A stretch of 64,000 nucleotides of DNA from Spirodela intermedia (lineage: Eukaryota; Streptophyta; Magnoliopsida; Alismatales; Araceae). Where the stretch lies: NCBI GenBank assembly GCA_902729315.2, contig LR746273.1, forward strand, positions 4,441,001 through 4,505,000, given 5' to 3'. The position numbers were made by a program, and so were the translations under genes. The notes under the pieces were generated by a model, which saw only the letters and a list, made by a program, of their open reading frames with translations, made no database searches and was not told the origin of the DNA. Shown here in pieces: positions 1-12,624 of this stretch (positions are counted from its first letter, which is position 1; every line of letters starts with the position of its first letter).

Positions 1-333
1 TTTCCACCCGATTCGCATTCGCCGAATGCTGACATCATCTTGACGTCCACACCCTTATTTTCCTTTTTTGTGAATTTTAAATATATCATTTTTATTTCAT
101 AGTGTAAAATTAATAGAAAATTGTATTCTTTGAGAAAAATTCTGAATAATTATCTGATATTATATTACATCCATGTGATCAACCTAGAAAATTATCACTA
201 TTGTTAGAAGTTTTATTAAATTATAATTGATATATTTATTCAGAAATACTTCTAAATATCTGAAAATTCATATTTTCTAGTTTTATAAATTTTAAATTTA
301 CATGATTTACTATATAATGACTAAGTCACGTCA
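1..333 (+). mobile_element. 3' end of an LTR (family A), truncated by the window edge
   Basis: These bases match, with scattered substitutions, the last third of the LTR at 6327-7952 (from about 7618) and of the split LTR ending at 8832. Shared landmarks are the start 'tttccNcccgattcgc' and the end 'gactNagtcacgtca'. The end at 333 is TCA, the same terminus as the other copies. The next bases read directly into Copia reverse transcriptase on the opposite strand, so this LTR was inserted in that element. The candidate target duplication is gaaac (334-338), and its partner lies outside the window. Whether this is a solo LTR or one end of a full element cannot be told. Confidence 0.8.
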
Positions 334-3300
334 GAAACATACCTTAAAGATCACCATAGAGGAAGGTGTTAGAAATATCTAACTAATGGAGATATCATGC
401 TTGATTGACTACTAGAGAGAGAAGTACATGGATGGAGTTGAAACAAACCATGGGAGAGAAAGTTTCTATGTAATTGATGTCATAGACCTGAGTGAAGCTA
501 CGAGCAATGAGATGCATTATGTGATGAATAATAGAGTGATCAAGGTTATACTTGAGGGAGTACACTCATTTGCAAGTCACGATATTGGCGTCAGTTGGAC
601 AAGGAATGAGCTGCAAGGTATAGTGTTGAATCAAAAGTAGAGTATTTGACATCTATCGCCAACTTTCACTCAAGTACCTCGAGAGCCTCACAATATGTCT
701 CAAGTATCAACTTAGATGAGTCAAAGAAAATGAAGGTCTGAAAGACAGGGTGAAGGTGATCTTAAGAAATAAAATGAGAGACAGGACGTTGAGTGTAGGA
801 GTGAATGACTTTTCGTAAGATAATAGGAAGTTGATGATCATCGAGTGAGAAGATAGAAGAGGTAGGTGAGAGGGTAATGAAGATAAATGAGAGTCATGGA
901 CCACCAAAACATTGGAGATGATAATGAAGGAAGAAAACTAGGAGGTGGTGAGTAGGACACTAGAGAAGGAGCAACAGAAGAGAATAGGGGACGTCCTCAT
1001 GAAAATTAACATCTATAGATGTGAGATATTGATGAGTGTTAAGAAGATAGACTTGATATCCTTTCTAGGTGCGAGAGTAGCCAACAAAGACACTTTTTAA
1101 GATGCGAGGTGTTAGCTTAAAGAGAGAGGGAGTATGGTCATGCACAAATACAGTACAACCAAATATATAGGGAGGGAGAGGAAAGAGGTCCATTTGAGGA
1201 GAAAGTCAATGTAATAGAATCGTGTCACGAAGAGCAACTGAAGGTAGATGATTAACGAGGAAGATGGTAGTGAGGAGGGCATCTGACTAGAGATAGTGTA
1301 GAACATATATGGCTACAAGTGTGAGAGTAATGTCAAGAAGATGTCATTCAACAATGTTGTTTTGTTGAGATGTTTAGGAGCAAATAATTTGATGAATGAT
1401 GCCATGGTCTTTGTAGAAGCTTTAAAGGATATTTTGGATAAACTTTAGGGTGTTATTTGTGTGGAGAATCTTAAAGGTAGTAGTGTGTTGTGTGATGATC
1501 TTTGTGATATATTAGCAGACTATGTTGCAAACTTGAGAGTAATTTTTGAGAAAATATACCAATGTAATGCATGTATAATCATCAACAAAGACAATGTAGT
1601 ATCATAAGTATGTTAGAGAAACAACTTGAGATGGCTCCCACATGTTACAGTGAATGAAGTCGAATGGTTGAGAAGTGGGGATAAAATCTCAAGGTGGGTA
1701 TGTAGAGCGGTGATGCTTACGTAGTTGACACGATTCACACATAAACTCAAAAAACATAAGCCATATAAGGGATTTTTGAAGTTTAAATAAACATGAATGT
1801 CGTAAACAATAATATTACAAAATAGATAAATTTTGTGTAGAAGAAACAAACAAAACTAGAAGTATCAAGGAATGAGAATCGAGAATGAGCTCATAGACGC
1901 CACTATTGTTCTCATGCCCAAATCAATCCTCCATCTAATACGTAGGTCCTAAAAGACACAATGATAAGGGAACAAGATGATGACACAGTGTAGTGCATGA
2001 GTGATGGCACTAATTGACAAAAGATTCTTAGAAAAATTGAGAACATAAAACATGTCTCGGAGTGGAGATTGACAGTGGAAGTGGTTGTGTCATGCCCTTT
2101 AATAAGGCAAGAACAACTGTCAACGATGAAGATAAAAGGAAGATAATTGATGAGTATAAGAGAATGAAAAAAAGAGGGTGACCACATCATATGGGTAGAG
2201 GCCCTTAAGTCGATAAGTCAAGAACTAGAGCATGTGTACTTGAAGTGAATATGTCATACGTGGAAGTAGAGGCAAAGCTGGTGGAAGAGCCATGAGAGAA
2301 AGCACGAGAGGTCTTTCATTTCAAATATTCTTCAAGAGTCATGATCATATGGACCATGGGAGCAGATGATTTAGGCAGAGGAGCCATAGAAGGTAGGCTA
2401 CTAGCAATCGCAGCTTGATCCCATACCAACTTACCAAACTCTTAATATTTCTCAACTAGGTGATTTTGCCTACCACAATATAGGCACAGAGGGAAGAAAT
2501 TCTTCTACTTAGTCAATTACTTTCCCTTCCCGATGGTCTTGTAGCTACGACCTCCACCAACACCTATAGCAGCAAGGGTAGACAAAGAGCAAGAAGCATG
2601 CTGGTGTGAATATGAAGAGCTGTTGAGAAGATATATGTCATAGGAGGAACCTAAGTGCTAGAGAGGACTTGGCCATGGATCTGATTAACAAGCTTTAGAT
2701 GGAGACTGTTGAGAAAGGTCCCTACGTAGAGTTTGTCATGATACCGAGTGAGAGTGGACAGATCCACAATTAGTGGTTGATAGACAAAGAGCTTGGTGAT
2801 GATATTCTATAATTTACTGAAGTACACATTAAGTGATTGATTGTCTTGCTTACAAATGAAGAGTGATTCATAGAGACAAATGGTGCATCTGATGTTGGTC
2901 TTATTCACATACATCGCCTCAAGAGTATGTCATAATAGGTGAGTTGGCTTTAGGCAACTAAGAAGCTAAATAATGGAAGGTTCAACACTTTAACAAAGCT
3001 AGGTGCTGACTGCGGAGTCAAGATGCCCCCATTGAAGATAATTCAGAGATGTGACATAAGGAGGAGGTGATGTAGAAGTCAATGAGCGTAAATGAAGTCT
3101 TCAAATGTAGACGTCCACAAGCCATAATTGGTACCATCAAAGACGTAGGCTGGACAACTCAATGCAACCATGATGGAATGTTGGTGAGGGAACGAGGCAA
3201 GAGGCGAGGTAGATGATATCGTCATTGAAGGCAAAGGCGAGTGCGGAAGGTATTGTCATAGACGTCTAGCCCTCCCCTATGCCAACCCATGATCTCTAGG

Positions 3301-3815
3301 GCCTCATGTGTGTCAGCCTATATGTGCATCTTTTGCCTCATGTGCCATTCACTCATGCCTCCTGTCATCTTGGTGGGTTCCATCTCTTCCTTTGATGATA
3401 GATACACTAGGGTCATCCTCCTAGGGGACGAGGGTTAGACACCTTGAGAAAAGCACCCAGAAGGCTGATGTCTCAATGTGGAGGGTGAGAGATGGCTGGT
3501 GAGACATGCCAGTGTAGAGGACAAGAGAGAGCTGGCATGTAGCACAAGGTGGGCTGCGAGAGAGAGCAGCATAGGACAGGCTGCATGCGAGAGAGAGCAC
3601 GAGATATTGCATGGGCAATAGCGCATGTGAAGACACCACAAGAGGAATGGTGGCACAATTGGTATAGTGAGGGTGACGGATCAATCCCCTATTGATTTAA
3701 TACCATGTGGAGAGAAAGGGCATCATCAACCCTTAGAATCAAGATATTGAAAGGGAAATGGTTTATAGTGACCCTAATGAGCCCTAATGGGCTAGGTCCA
3801 TAGTGGGCTGAGGCC
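334..3815 (-). mobile_element. Degenerate Ty1/Copia retrotransposon (element 1), truncated in reverse transcriptase
   Basis: Read on the minus strand, the right end has a short candidate LTR (about 3706-3815, TG..CA) followed by a primer-binding-like TGGTATTAAA (complement of 3696-3705). Gag follows, with an 'FDGTNYGLW' motif near 3116-3150 and a later stretch about 2690-2840. Next come a zinc-knuckle-like CLYCGRQNHLVEKY near 2466-2500 with its last Cys lost, integrase residues ('SDALLTTIFLVNHLPS') at about 1220-1400, and the start of reverse transcriptase ('ETFSPMVCFNSIHVLLSL', 'NTFLYGDL') at about 340-640. All parts hold stops and frameshifts, so the element is dead. Coding similarity stops at 334 where an LTR begins. 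RNase H, the rest of RT and the 3' LTR are missing. Confidence 0.8.
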
Positions 3816-5043
3816 ACAATCTAATAGTGACCATGGCGGATGAGTCAGGGACAATCATAGTGGAAGTAAGAGGAGCTTGGTCGGTGGACACACATACAGA
3901 CCTTGAAAAAGTTGTTGCAAGAGACAATAGAATGTTGGCGACGAAGACTTGACCCCAAATTTGAGAATCTATGGAGTGATGAAGGCCAAAGAGATAAACA
4001 ACCACTACCAACTCTTCACTATATCTAGTTTGTGTGGTTAGATCAGTGGTGAGAGGTTGATAGATCTTGAGTTCATCCATAAGCGAATTGAACTTCTCAT
4101 TATAGTCTTGAATTGGAATCCCACCTTACTTAAGTTTAAATAGTTGTTCATAGATTTCCACTAAATGAGAGATGTTCTTCTGGTTTCAATACATATAATC
4201 CGAAGCTTCCGAAGCTCACTTGGCCGGGGTAGTAAGAGTAAGTGGACATGCAATAGAAGAGGTGATACTCTTGAGCATCCAAGAAACGACGGCCGAGTTA
4301 ATCATACACCATACATCATATCTATTGCTTTTCTCTTTGAAAGGATCCTTAGTGAGAGATGACAACTTCTCATGCAACCTAAGGAAGTGCTTGAAGCTCG
4401 CCACCCAAGAGATATAATTTGTCTCATCAAATACTTTTGTAAGACTATTGAGTTGTGCTAGATAGGTATTCAAGATGGGTGGAAGGTGTCAAGGTAGTCG
4501 TAGGGACGAACGACTAACTAGGTGGCAAATTGTGACATCCCCAATTTAGGAGATGCCGACGTCAGCACTTGTATAGTGTGGGCCACACAGTGGTTGACGT
4601 GATGAGTTGGCGTGCTAACAGAGCTAGTGTGTGCGCTGCTGGTGGGCACACAGTGTGCGAAGTGTGTGTCGTTGGATGAGATAGGGGCCGACTAGGGAGG
4701 GCTCGGCAGGCCATACAAAGAGAGGGCCAGCAGGGAAGGGCTCGGCATGCCCTAGGATGAGAAGGGGCCGGCATGGAAGGGGTAAGAGGGAGGCAAGGAA
4801 AGGGTCGGGGTGCCCTAAGATGAGAGGGGGCCGATGTGGAAGGGGTAAGAGGGGCAACGGGGAGTAGGATGAGAGAGGGGGCAGGCGGCATGCCCTAGCT
4901 CTGATACCATGTGTGAGTAAAGAGAGAATAAGGAGAGAGAGTCATATACCCTATGTATATATAGGGAGAGAGGGAGATAGGGGGAGAGAGAGAGAGATAG
5001 CAGAATACTGCCCATTAGGCCCGTACAGCCTATACGGCCCACT
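3784..5043 (-). mobile_element. 5' part of a second Ty1/Copia element (element 2), interrupted by element 1
   Basis: The minus strand carries TGGTATCAGAGC (complement of 4898-4909), the usual plant Copia primer-binding site for initiator tRNA-Met. Right of it is a short candidate LTR beginning TGTGTGAG at 4910 and perhaps ending near 5043 (ggcccactca). A Gag start lies at 4473 (MNTYLAQLNSLTKVFDETNY..W) and Gag continues at 4080-3820 with YQPLTTDLTTQTRYSEEL and a DSQIWGQ motif, both typical of the UBN2-type Gag domain. Similarity ends where the LTR of element 1 begins, which suggests nesting. Stops and frameshifts show it is inactive. The LTR borders are inferred and not confirmed by a second copy. 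Confidence 0.7.
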
Positions 5044-5456
5044 CACAAACTTGAATAACAATAATCAAAATGTAGGGTTAAATAGTTTTACCTCCCAAGA
5101 AATCCATTGAATTAAGGCTAACCTTATTTGTTTTTCATTTGCCCCTAAAAGTTTACAAATTTTAATATGTAGTCTCCATTTCGATTCTATTACAAAATGT
5201 AATGAATACAACCATTATTAACGTTAGCTAATTTTTTTACCAATTTGTGAAAAATGACTTCTTATCCTCTATGTAAAATCATTTGTTTGAAAGTTAACAT
5301 AAAATAATATGGCATAAAGTTTATGAAAGTAGTTAGTTTTTGTAGTATAATTTTTAATTTATAATTATATAAATTCTTAATTAGTTATAATTATCAATTA
5401 AGCTATTGTTACTTGTGTAGAATACTTAGTTGGATAAGAAATATACTAAGAAGGGT
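5044..5456. other. AT-rich non-coding stretch
   Basis: No coding potential is seen. The last eight bases before the family A LTR at 5457 are purines (aagaaggg), which could be a polypurine tract of a truncated element whose 3' LTR is the outer LTR, or chance. Confidence 0.4.
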
Positions 5457-6326
5457 GATAAGTCTTCATTATCATGAGTTAATAATTAGTAAATAATATA
5501 GTTTTAGCCTTAACTCATGATAAATAGACTTATATTTGTGTTAAAGTGTGAAAAGTGATTTTTAGTTGATTAACGTGATTTTTTAGGTAATTATGTGATT
5601 TTATATGAATTTATATGATTTTTATAGTCTTATTTTTAAGATAAATGAAGAAAAAGAAATTAAAATAAGAATATAGTAAAATGGGGAGGACCCGTCAGCC
5701 AACTGGGCCCGCAAGCAAGTCGGAAGTGTAGTTGGGGAGGAGGCGCAAGCAGGGGCTTGAGCGCCTAAGACCGAAGGGGGCACGTGTGTGCCACTCCCCT
5801 TTCACGTCACCAATGGCCAGCCGGTTGTGGGACAAAGAGTGGTCGTACACGCGGAAGAAAAGGACTTACTTGCAAATACAGTATTACTATATATTCACCC
5901 GAAACTTCGGTGCACAAGCGATGAGACTAAACCCGCGTCACACCTTTCTCTAAAAGGTTTCGATGATTTTAATACCTACAATACCCCTTATTTATAACAG
6001 AGATATATAATGATGACGTCATTTGATAAGAGCATTAGAGTACTTATGTCAATCTCTCTCATGCAGGCGGGCAACTAACGTGGGTTTGAATCCTCCTAGA
6101 GCTAAAACTCATATTTTTTATCTAATTATCGCAACTTTCCTGCAGATCGTCGGTGAAGGATTAAGCTGCTAAAATTGCTGGATCATCGGAGAAAATCTTG
6201 TCAACGCGATTCGCGGAGTATTGTTACTAAAATTGTTAAACGATTCATGATAAAAGAATTGTAAATCCATCAAGTAAATCATCTCCGATTGATCAACGAA
6301 CAAGGCATCGTTGAGAAGATGACGAT

Positions 6327-7952
6327 TGATAAGTCTTCATTATCATGAGTTAATAATTAGTAAATAATATAGTTTTAGCCTTAACTCATGATAAATAGAC
6401 TTATATTTGTGTTAAGCATGAAAAGTGGTTTTCAGTTAATTAACGTGAATTTTTGGGTAATTATGTGATTTTATATGATTTTTACAGTCTTAGTTTTGAG
6501 ATAAATGAAGAACAAGAAATAAAAATAAAAATATTGCAAAATGGGGGGACCCGCCGGCCAGCCGGGCCCGCAAGCGGGTCGGAAGCGCAGTCGAGGAGTA
6601 GCCGCGAGCAGGGGCTCGAGCGGCTTGCTTGGATCGATAGGGGCACGTGTGCGCCACTCCCCTTCCACGTCACCGGTGGCCAGCCGGCTGTGGGGCAAGG
6701 AGTGGTCGTACACGCGAGAGGACTTTGCCCAGAAAGCTAACTTTACTATATATTCGCCCGAATAATCCGCGCACAACCGATGTGGGACTAAACCCGCGTC
6801 ACACCTTGCTCAGGGGCGGGCGACTGCCGCGGGTTCGAATCCTCCCAAAGTCAAAATTCATATATTTTTAACTGATTATCGCGACTTTCCTGCAGATCGC
6901 CGGTGAAGGATTAAGCAACCGGAATCGCTGGATCATCGGCGAAAATCTCGTCAACGCGATTCGCGGAGCATTGCTACTAAAATTGCTGAATGATTCGCGA
7001 TAAAAGGATCGCAATCCATCGAGTAAATTATCTCCGATTGATCGACGAACAAGCCATCGTCGGGAAGAGGACGATCCGCCGGGAGATGAGTCGCCACCTC
7101 CTGAGAGCGTACCAGATGCGATGAAGAGCCTCCCCTTGCTGCGCGGACCTGAGGATGAAGCTCCCTGACACGCGCCCCACCTCCATCCAGCTCCTCTCCG
7201 TCGGGTGACAGCCGCCGGAGAGCCGCAAAGTCGCTGTTTTTCCGCTCCGCCGGGTGACAGCCGCCGGAGACGACTCGACGACCCACTTCATTGATCTCTA
7301 GACTTCGCGAGAAGATCTAGAGATTGCCCACGTCGTCTTTGTCCAAGGAGAGCCTTCGAGGCCGTGGACACTGCACGACGATCCTCCCGAACGCTCAGGA
7401 TTCCGGTGCATCGCCGACGCATCGCCGTCGCGACGCCGGAACTCTGGTTTCCTGCTTTCAATTTAATTTACACTTTATTTAGTGATACTTTGTGTGATTT
7501 TAATTTACCAAACTATACTTCGTTCAATTACGATTCTTCCGGCTTTTACAGATCTTAATTTGATTAATTAAATCGTCTGTAATCGCTTACGTAAGAATCG
7601 CCGGGCGGAACTCTGTTTCCGCCCGATTCGCGTTCGCTGGGCGCTGACGTCATCCTGTCGTCCGCACCCTTATTTCCTTTTTTTTCGTGAATTTTAAATA
7701 TATTTCCTTTTCATTTCCTAGTATAAAATTCATAGAAAATCGTATTCATTGAGAAAAACTCTGAATAATTACAAAATATTATATTACATCCCTGTGATCG
7801 ACCTGGGAAATTACCGCTATTTTTGGAACTTTTATTGAATTATAATTGATATATTTATTTATAAATACTTCTAAATATCTAGAAATTCGTATTTTCTAGT
7901 TTTATAAATTTTAGATTTGCGTGATTTAATATACAACGACTGAGTCACGTCA
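6327..7952 (+). mobile_element. Inner solo LTR (family A), 1626 bp, with 5-bp target duplication
   Basis: The unit starts TGATAAG and ends CACGTCA, so it has canonical TG..CA termini. It is flanked by ACGAT on both sides (6322-6326 and 7953-7957). The same ACGAT occurs once, uninterrupted, inside this LTR at 7071-7075 at the equivalent position, which shows that the insertion split an identical LTR at this site. No internal retroelement sequence is present, so it is a solo LTR left by LTR-LTR recombination. The body has a GC-rich segment (about 6540-6680), a TATATA motif near 6735 and a GC-rich stretch at 7070-7290. Confidence 0.9.
6732..6741 (+). promoter_or_regulatory. Candidate TATA box of the family A LTR
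   Basis: The motif ctatatattc is conserved in the older outer copy (about 5887-5896) despite heavy CpG decay around it. Its position in mid-LTR after the GC-rich segment would fit a U3 promoter. No transcript evidence is available. Confidence 0.3.
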
Positions 7953-10508
7953 ACGATCTATCAGGAGACGAGTCGTCACCTCTTGAGAGCGTACCGGATG
8001 TGATGAAGAGACTCCTTTTGTTGTGCGGACCTGAGGATGAAGCTCCCTAACACACGCCCCACTTTCATCCAACTCCTCTTCGTTGGGTGATAGCTGTCGG
8101 AGAGCCACAAAGTCGTCATCTTTCCACTCCATTAGGTGACAGCCGCCAGAGACGATTCGACGACTCATTTCATTGATCTGTAGACTTCGCAAGGAGATCT
8201 AGAGATTGCCCACGTCGTCCTTGTCTAATGAGAACCTTCAAGGCCGTGAATACTACACGACGATTCTCTCGAACACTCAGGATTCTAGTGCATCGTCGAT
8301 GCATCACCGCCACGATGCCGGAACTCTATTTTCCTGCTTTCAACTTAATTTTCACTTCATTTAGTGATAATTTGTGTGATTTAAATTTACTAAGCTATAC
8401 TTCATTCAATTACAATTCTTCCGACTGTTATAGATCTTAATTTGATCAATTAAATCATCTGTAATCGCTCATGTAAGAATTGTCGGGTCGAACTTTGTTT
8501 TTGCCTAATTCGCGTTCGTCGGGCGTTGACATCATTCTGACGTCCGTACCTTTATTTCCCTTTTTAGTGAATTTGAAATATATTTTATTTTCATTTCCTA
8601 GTGTAAAATTCATAGAAAATAGTATTCATTGAGGAAAATTCTGAATAATTATCTGATATTATATCATATCCTTGTGATCGACCTGGAAAATTACCATTAT
8701 TTTTGAAATTTTTATTGAATTATAATTGATATATTTGTTCAGAAATACTTCTAAATATCTGAAAATTCATATTTTTTAACTTTATAAATTTTAAATTTGC
8801 ATGATTTACTATACAACGACTAAATCACATCAATGAGAAAGTAAATTAGAATTAACTTTTAGCTATTTTTATCATTAACTTATAGTAAATTATGTTTATT
8901 TGTACTTTTGAGTTATTTTTATCTATATGAGTTGACCAACATTGATTTGGGTAAAGACAATTTTATGGTGGGTTAACACACTTTATAAATGGGTTGACAC
9001 ACTTACATTTTTGGTAAACTCAAATGATTATTTTTTAACAATATTCTTGGATTTTATAATGGTGTGGCTTTCCTGGCCTTCATCTACTTTTCAAGGATTT
9101 CAATACTTGATTTCACTAATCTTGTCTAAACAATATAGCCAATTTTAAGGATCAAAACATTTTTATTTGCATGATAGATTTACTCAAGGTTCATCTCCCT
9201 ACACTAGATATTAAGACTCTACCTAGTATTTAAACCTAAATTACTAGCACTCATTTGTGAGTCTTTACTTGTGAGAGTGGTAATGAGGAATGTACAATAC
9301 TTTCAAATAATTGAATGAAGCTTTCCTTGTTAAAATAAGACTTTGGCATTGAATAAGAAACTTTGAATGCAAAGCATTGTTTCTGATTCTTTCCTTTAGT
9401 ATTTGGAGTTAAATAATGTTTGTGTTTTGATAGTTATTCCCTCACTTAAAAACTTGTCCCAGATAGTTTATTTATAGTGATGCACCTTGTTTTGAGCTCA
9501 ATTCAAGTGGATGATATGATACAACCTAGTTTTATCCAGCTCAAATGAACCAAATGCTGAAGATACATGAAGAATACAAGATAGCTCAAATTTAGCTTGA
9601 GATGCCCATAAAGAGTTATGATGCATCTTAATTGTGTCTAAAATTATTTTTCTCATTTTTATTTTTATTTTCCTCATCTGATCATTTTGAATTTTTTTTG
9701 AAATTCAAATTTTTGAAGACCCAAATGATTTTCAACTTGTTTAAATGTTTGACTATTGACCTTCTAAATTTGACTATTGAAGTTGAAATAAGAAAGTTTT
9801 GGTAAGTTAAAACTTTCTAACACACTTTTTAAGTTGTATGATCAAACTAATTTGACCATACCATTGGATTTACTTTCTGACTTGTTAAGTATGTTCTTTT
9901 GTCCATCATTTTTATTTTATTTTATTTTAAGTTAATGAATTAACCTATTTTTGATGATGTGATTGGTAATCTAGTAAATTCACATATAATGTAAGATTGA
10001 TTTCAAAATTGGAAACCAAGCTGGTTGATGAGAACCCAAAGAGAAACTGAATCAAGCCTTCAAATCAAATTGACAAATTATCAACATTTTAAATGTGGAT
10101 ATATTTTTTATCATGATTTTCATAATCAGCCCACATTATTATTGAAGCATGGTCTGGTAAGGCACGACTTGATTAAACCCATAGGCTTAGTCCAATAACA
10201 TGCGATCACTAAGCCCTAAAGGCTTGATCTATTATGTGATGGGTTCAACCTAACATTCAAAACAAATATTCTAAGTTTGACAAGCACCGAATAATCAAAG
10301 CCCATGGTGCAAAGGACCCTTATTTTGCCTAAGCTGTTAAAGCCCAAAGTATGGCACAACCCACATCACAAACTAGAAGTTAAAGCCCAAAGTACATTAT
10401 CCCCCTATCCTAAGTAGTTGATAAACAAGATGAACTAGCCCACTTAGCCCCAGGATATAAGAGGGCTTCTTGCCCAAAATTAAGACAGAAAAAATCAAAT
10501 AGAGATTT

Positions 10509-10511
<3 letters not shown>

Positions 10512-10556
<45 letters not shown>
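10512..10556. repeat. (GA)n microsatellite
   Basis: About 22 uninterrupted GA units lie in intergenic DNA. Confidence 0.95.
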
Positions 10557-10559
<3 letters not shown>

Positions 10560-12593
10560 ATATAACACAAATGATTCCTCATATCTTCCTCATTTATTTC
10601 CAACTCAAATCCAACAAGGTTCCAAATGGTCTTGAGCACTTGTTTTGTTAGGTCAATACATTCCACTCACCTTAATAAGCTAATATAGTTATTGTCATTG
10701 TCCAAGTTGATATCCCTTGAAGAAAGTAATATTTCTTTCTTGCTAATATTTTGTTATGTGCATCATATTATCATTTTTCTGAACACCACATGTGGTGTGC
10801 TATGTTACTTCCTAAAAACCACTTATGATGTGGTTTTTTGGATATGAATGGTTGCTAGAATCCTGATCTTTTAGTGGGATGATTTAGACTCATGAAATCT
10901 TTAGTGTAAGGGGTAGTAAATGGTGGAACCTAATGAATGATCCCTTAGGAGGTAGATGTACGCTTAGACAAGTTGAACCATCACAAAATTGGCTCATCCA
11001 TTTAATCATCTCATCCCTTCAGCCTATTAGTCCATTAACTAACTAATCAACATAATATCCTGAAATAAAAATAAAAAATTGTTCATAATGAACTAAAGAT
11101 ATTAATTATAATAATAAATTAGACCCTTATTATCTACCCATAAAGAATGATGTCAATGGACCAATGTTGACATGTGTTCTTTTGACATCTCATGTTGTGC
11201 AATATTCATTAGTTCGAGAAGCAATCATTTTTCAAATGAGCATGTTGCTTATTTTTCCACATGTCACACTGGACCTTTACTTTAACTTCCATGTGCCATC
11301 TTGATTTGTAATTTTATTTTGATGATTGTGTCATATAATTGTCACGTGTAACTTTTACTTTGACTTCGAGTATCATGTGTTATCATCGACTTGATTATTC
11401 ATTTTTGTCTAAGGATGTTTCTACACATTTTTTGAGTTAATGCACATAAAATTATAATTCCAGCTAGGTTGTAGAATATCAATATTTTTATATACTCTAC
11501 TAATATTTTATTATTTGATCTTATATTAATCTAGCTTGTTGCAAGTATAATTCTTTTTCTCATATCTTCAAATTATGATTGAAAAATATGTTTCTACATC
11601 AACAAGATGATTTTTAGATCTTAATTACAAAGGTAATGTAATTTTTATTGTAATTATAATTACAATTAGCTTGTACAATATCAAAGGCATTATGTCAACA
11701 ACTTGATCTTTTTTTTCTAAATCTATTTTAAAATAACCATGATTTTTTCATCAATTAATATCATTTCAAAAAATAAATTTCCATCTTATAAACAAAAAAT
11801 ATACTTTTTACAATTTTGGGCTTAATGAAAGACATTAAAGGAAATGGATACAATAATTTTTCAATACAAAGTGACCTAAAAGGCAAAATGGAATATTCTT
11901 GTTACTTTTTGTATTTATTAGTATAGTATGCAAGTTATAATTGTCTTGAACTTAATTAGTTGTCTTTAGTACAAATATATCATCAATTAAATTATGGTTA
12001 CTTATTATTGTTCAGAATATCCCTAGAAATAACCTTGGATTTTCCACCAAGTAATATATATATAATGCCAAAAATAAAGTGAATTTTGTAAAAAAATATT
12101 ATTTAAATCAAAATTATTTGTAGTAAATATAAATTTATTGTAAAAATTAAATATTGATAGTTGTTCGATTTGTGGTGAGCTGAAGGACAAAGTGGAAATG
12201 ATAATTATTTATTCCACAATTTAAATAGTTTGCAAGGAGCTAAAGTCCAATGGGTCAAATGTATGTAGTTGGGCCCAAGAAGGCCTATAAAAAGGAGAAG
12301 AGTCATATTCAACAAATAAATAAATCATTAAAATTATATATTATCTAAAAATCTCATTACTGCTTAGCACTATGGGTTTTATCCCAAATAATAGAGAAGT
12401 ATCAAAGGTGAAAAAGCTAATACATTATCTTAGGAGGAGTTAATGCAAAAAAAATAGAACATTGTGCCACATCCTAATTCCATTAAATGGGCTCCAAATA
12501 ATGGAGAGGTAGTAAAAGGGTGTCATTAGAGTCTACTAGTTGTTGTGCCACGTGGATACTTTAGAATCTTCCATGTTGCTGCTTGCGCCCTCC

Positions 12594-12624
<31 letters not shown>

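Larger units (their letters stand above)
5457..8832 (+). mobile_element. Outer family A LTR, split by a younger copy of itself
   Basis: The left half (5457-6326) starts TGATAAGTCTTC and matches the first half of the LTR at 6327-7952. The right half (7958-8832) matches its second half and ends TCA at 8832. Joined without the duplicated ACGAT, the copy is about 1745 bp. It carries many C-to-T and G-to-A changes at CpG sites compared with the inner copy, so it looks older. Bases flanking the ends (aaggg at 5452-5456, atgag at 8833-8837) do not form a clean duplication, so it may not be a simple solo LTR. The family is not one I can name. Confidence 0.8.

Noticed and set aside
3421-3684. Overlapping minus-strand ORFs rich in CHSL
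   Set aside because: They lie in the Copia leader between the primer-binding site and Gag, are present in several frames, and have no domain.
334-5456. A single large element bounded by the LTRs at 1-333 and 5457-8832
   Set aside because: No primer-binding site follows base 333 and Copia RT on the opposite strand abuts the LTR, so independent insertions fit better; the 'aagaaggg' purine tract before 5457 leaves some doubt.
6832-6842. tRNA gene in the LTR
   Set aside because: Only the B box fits; no cloverleaf or acceptor stem can be drawn.
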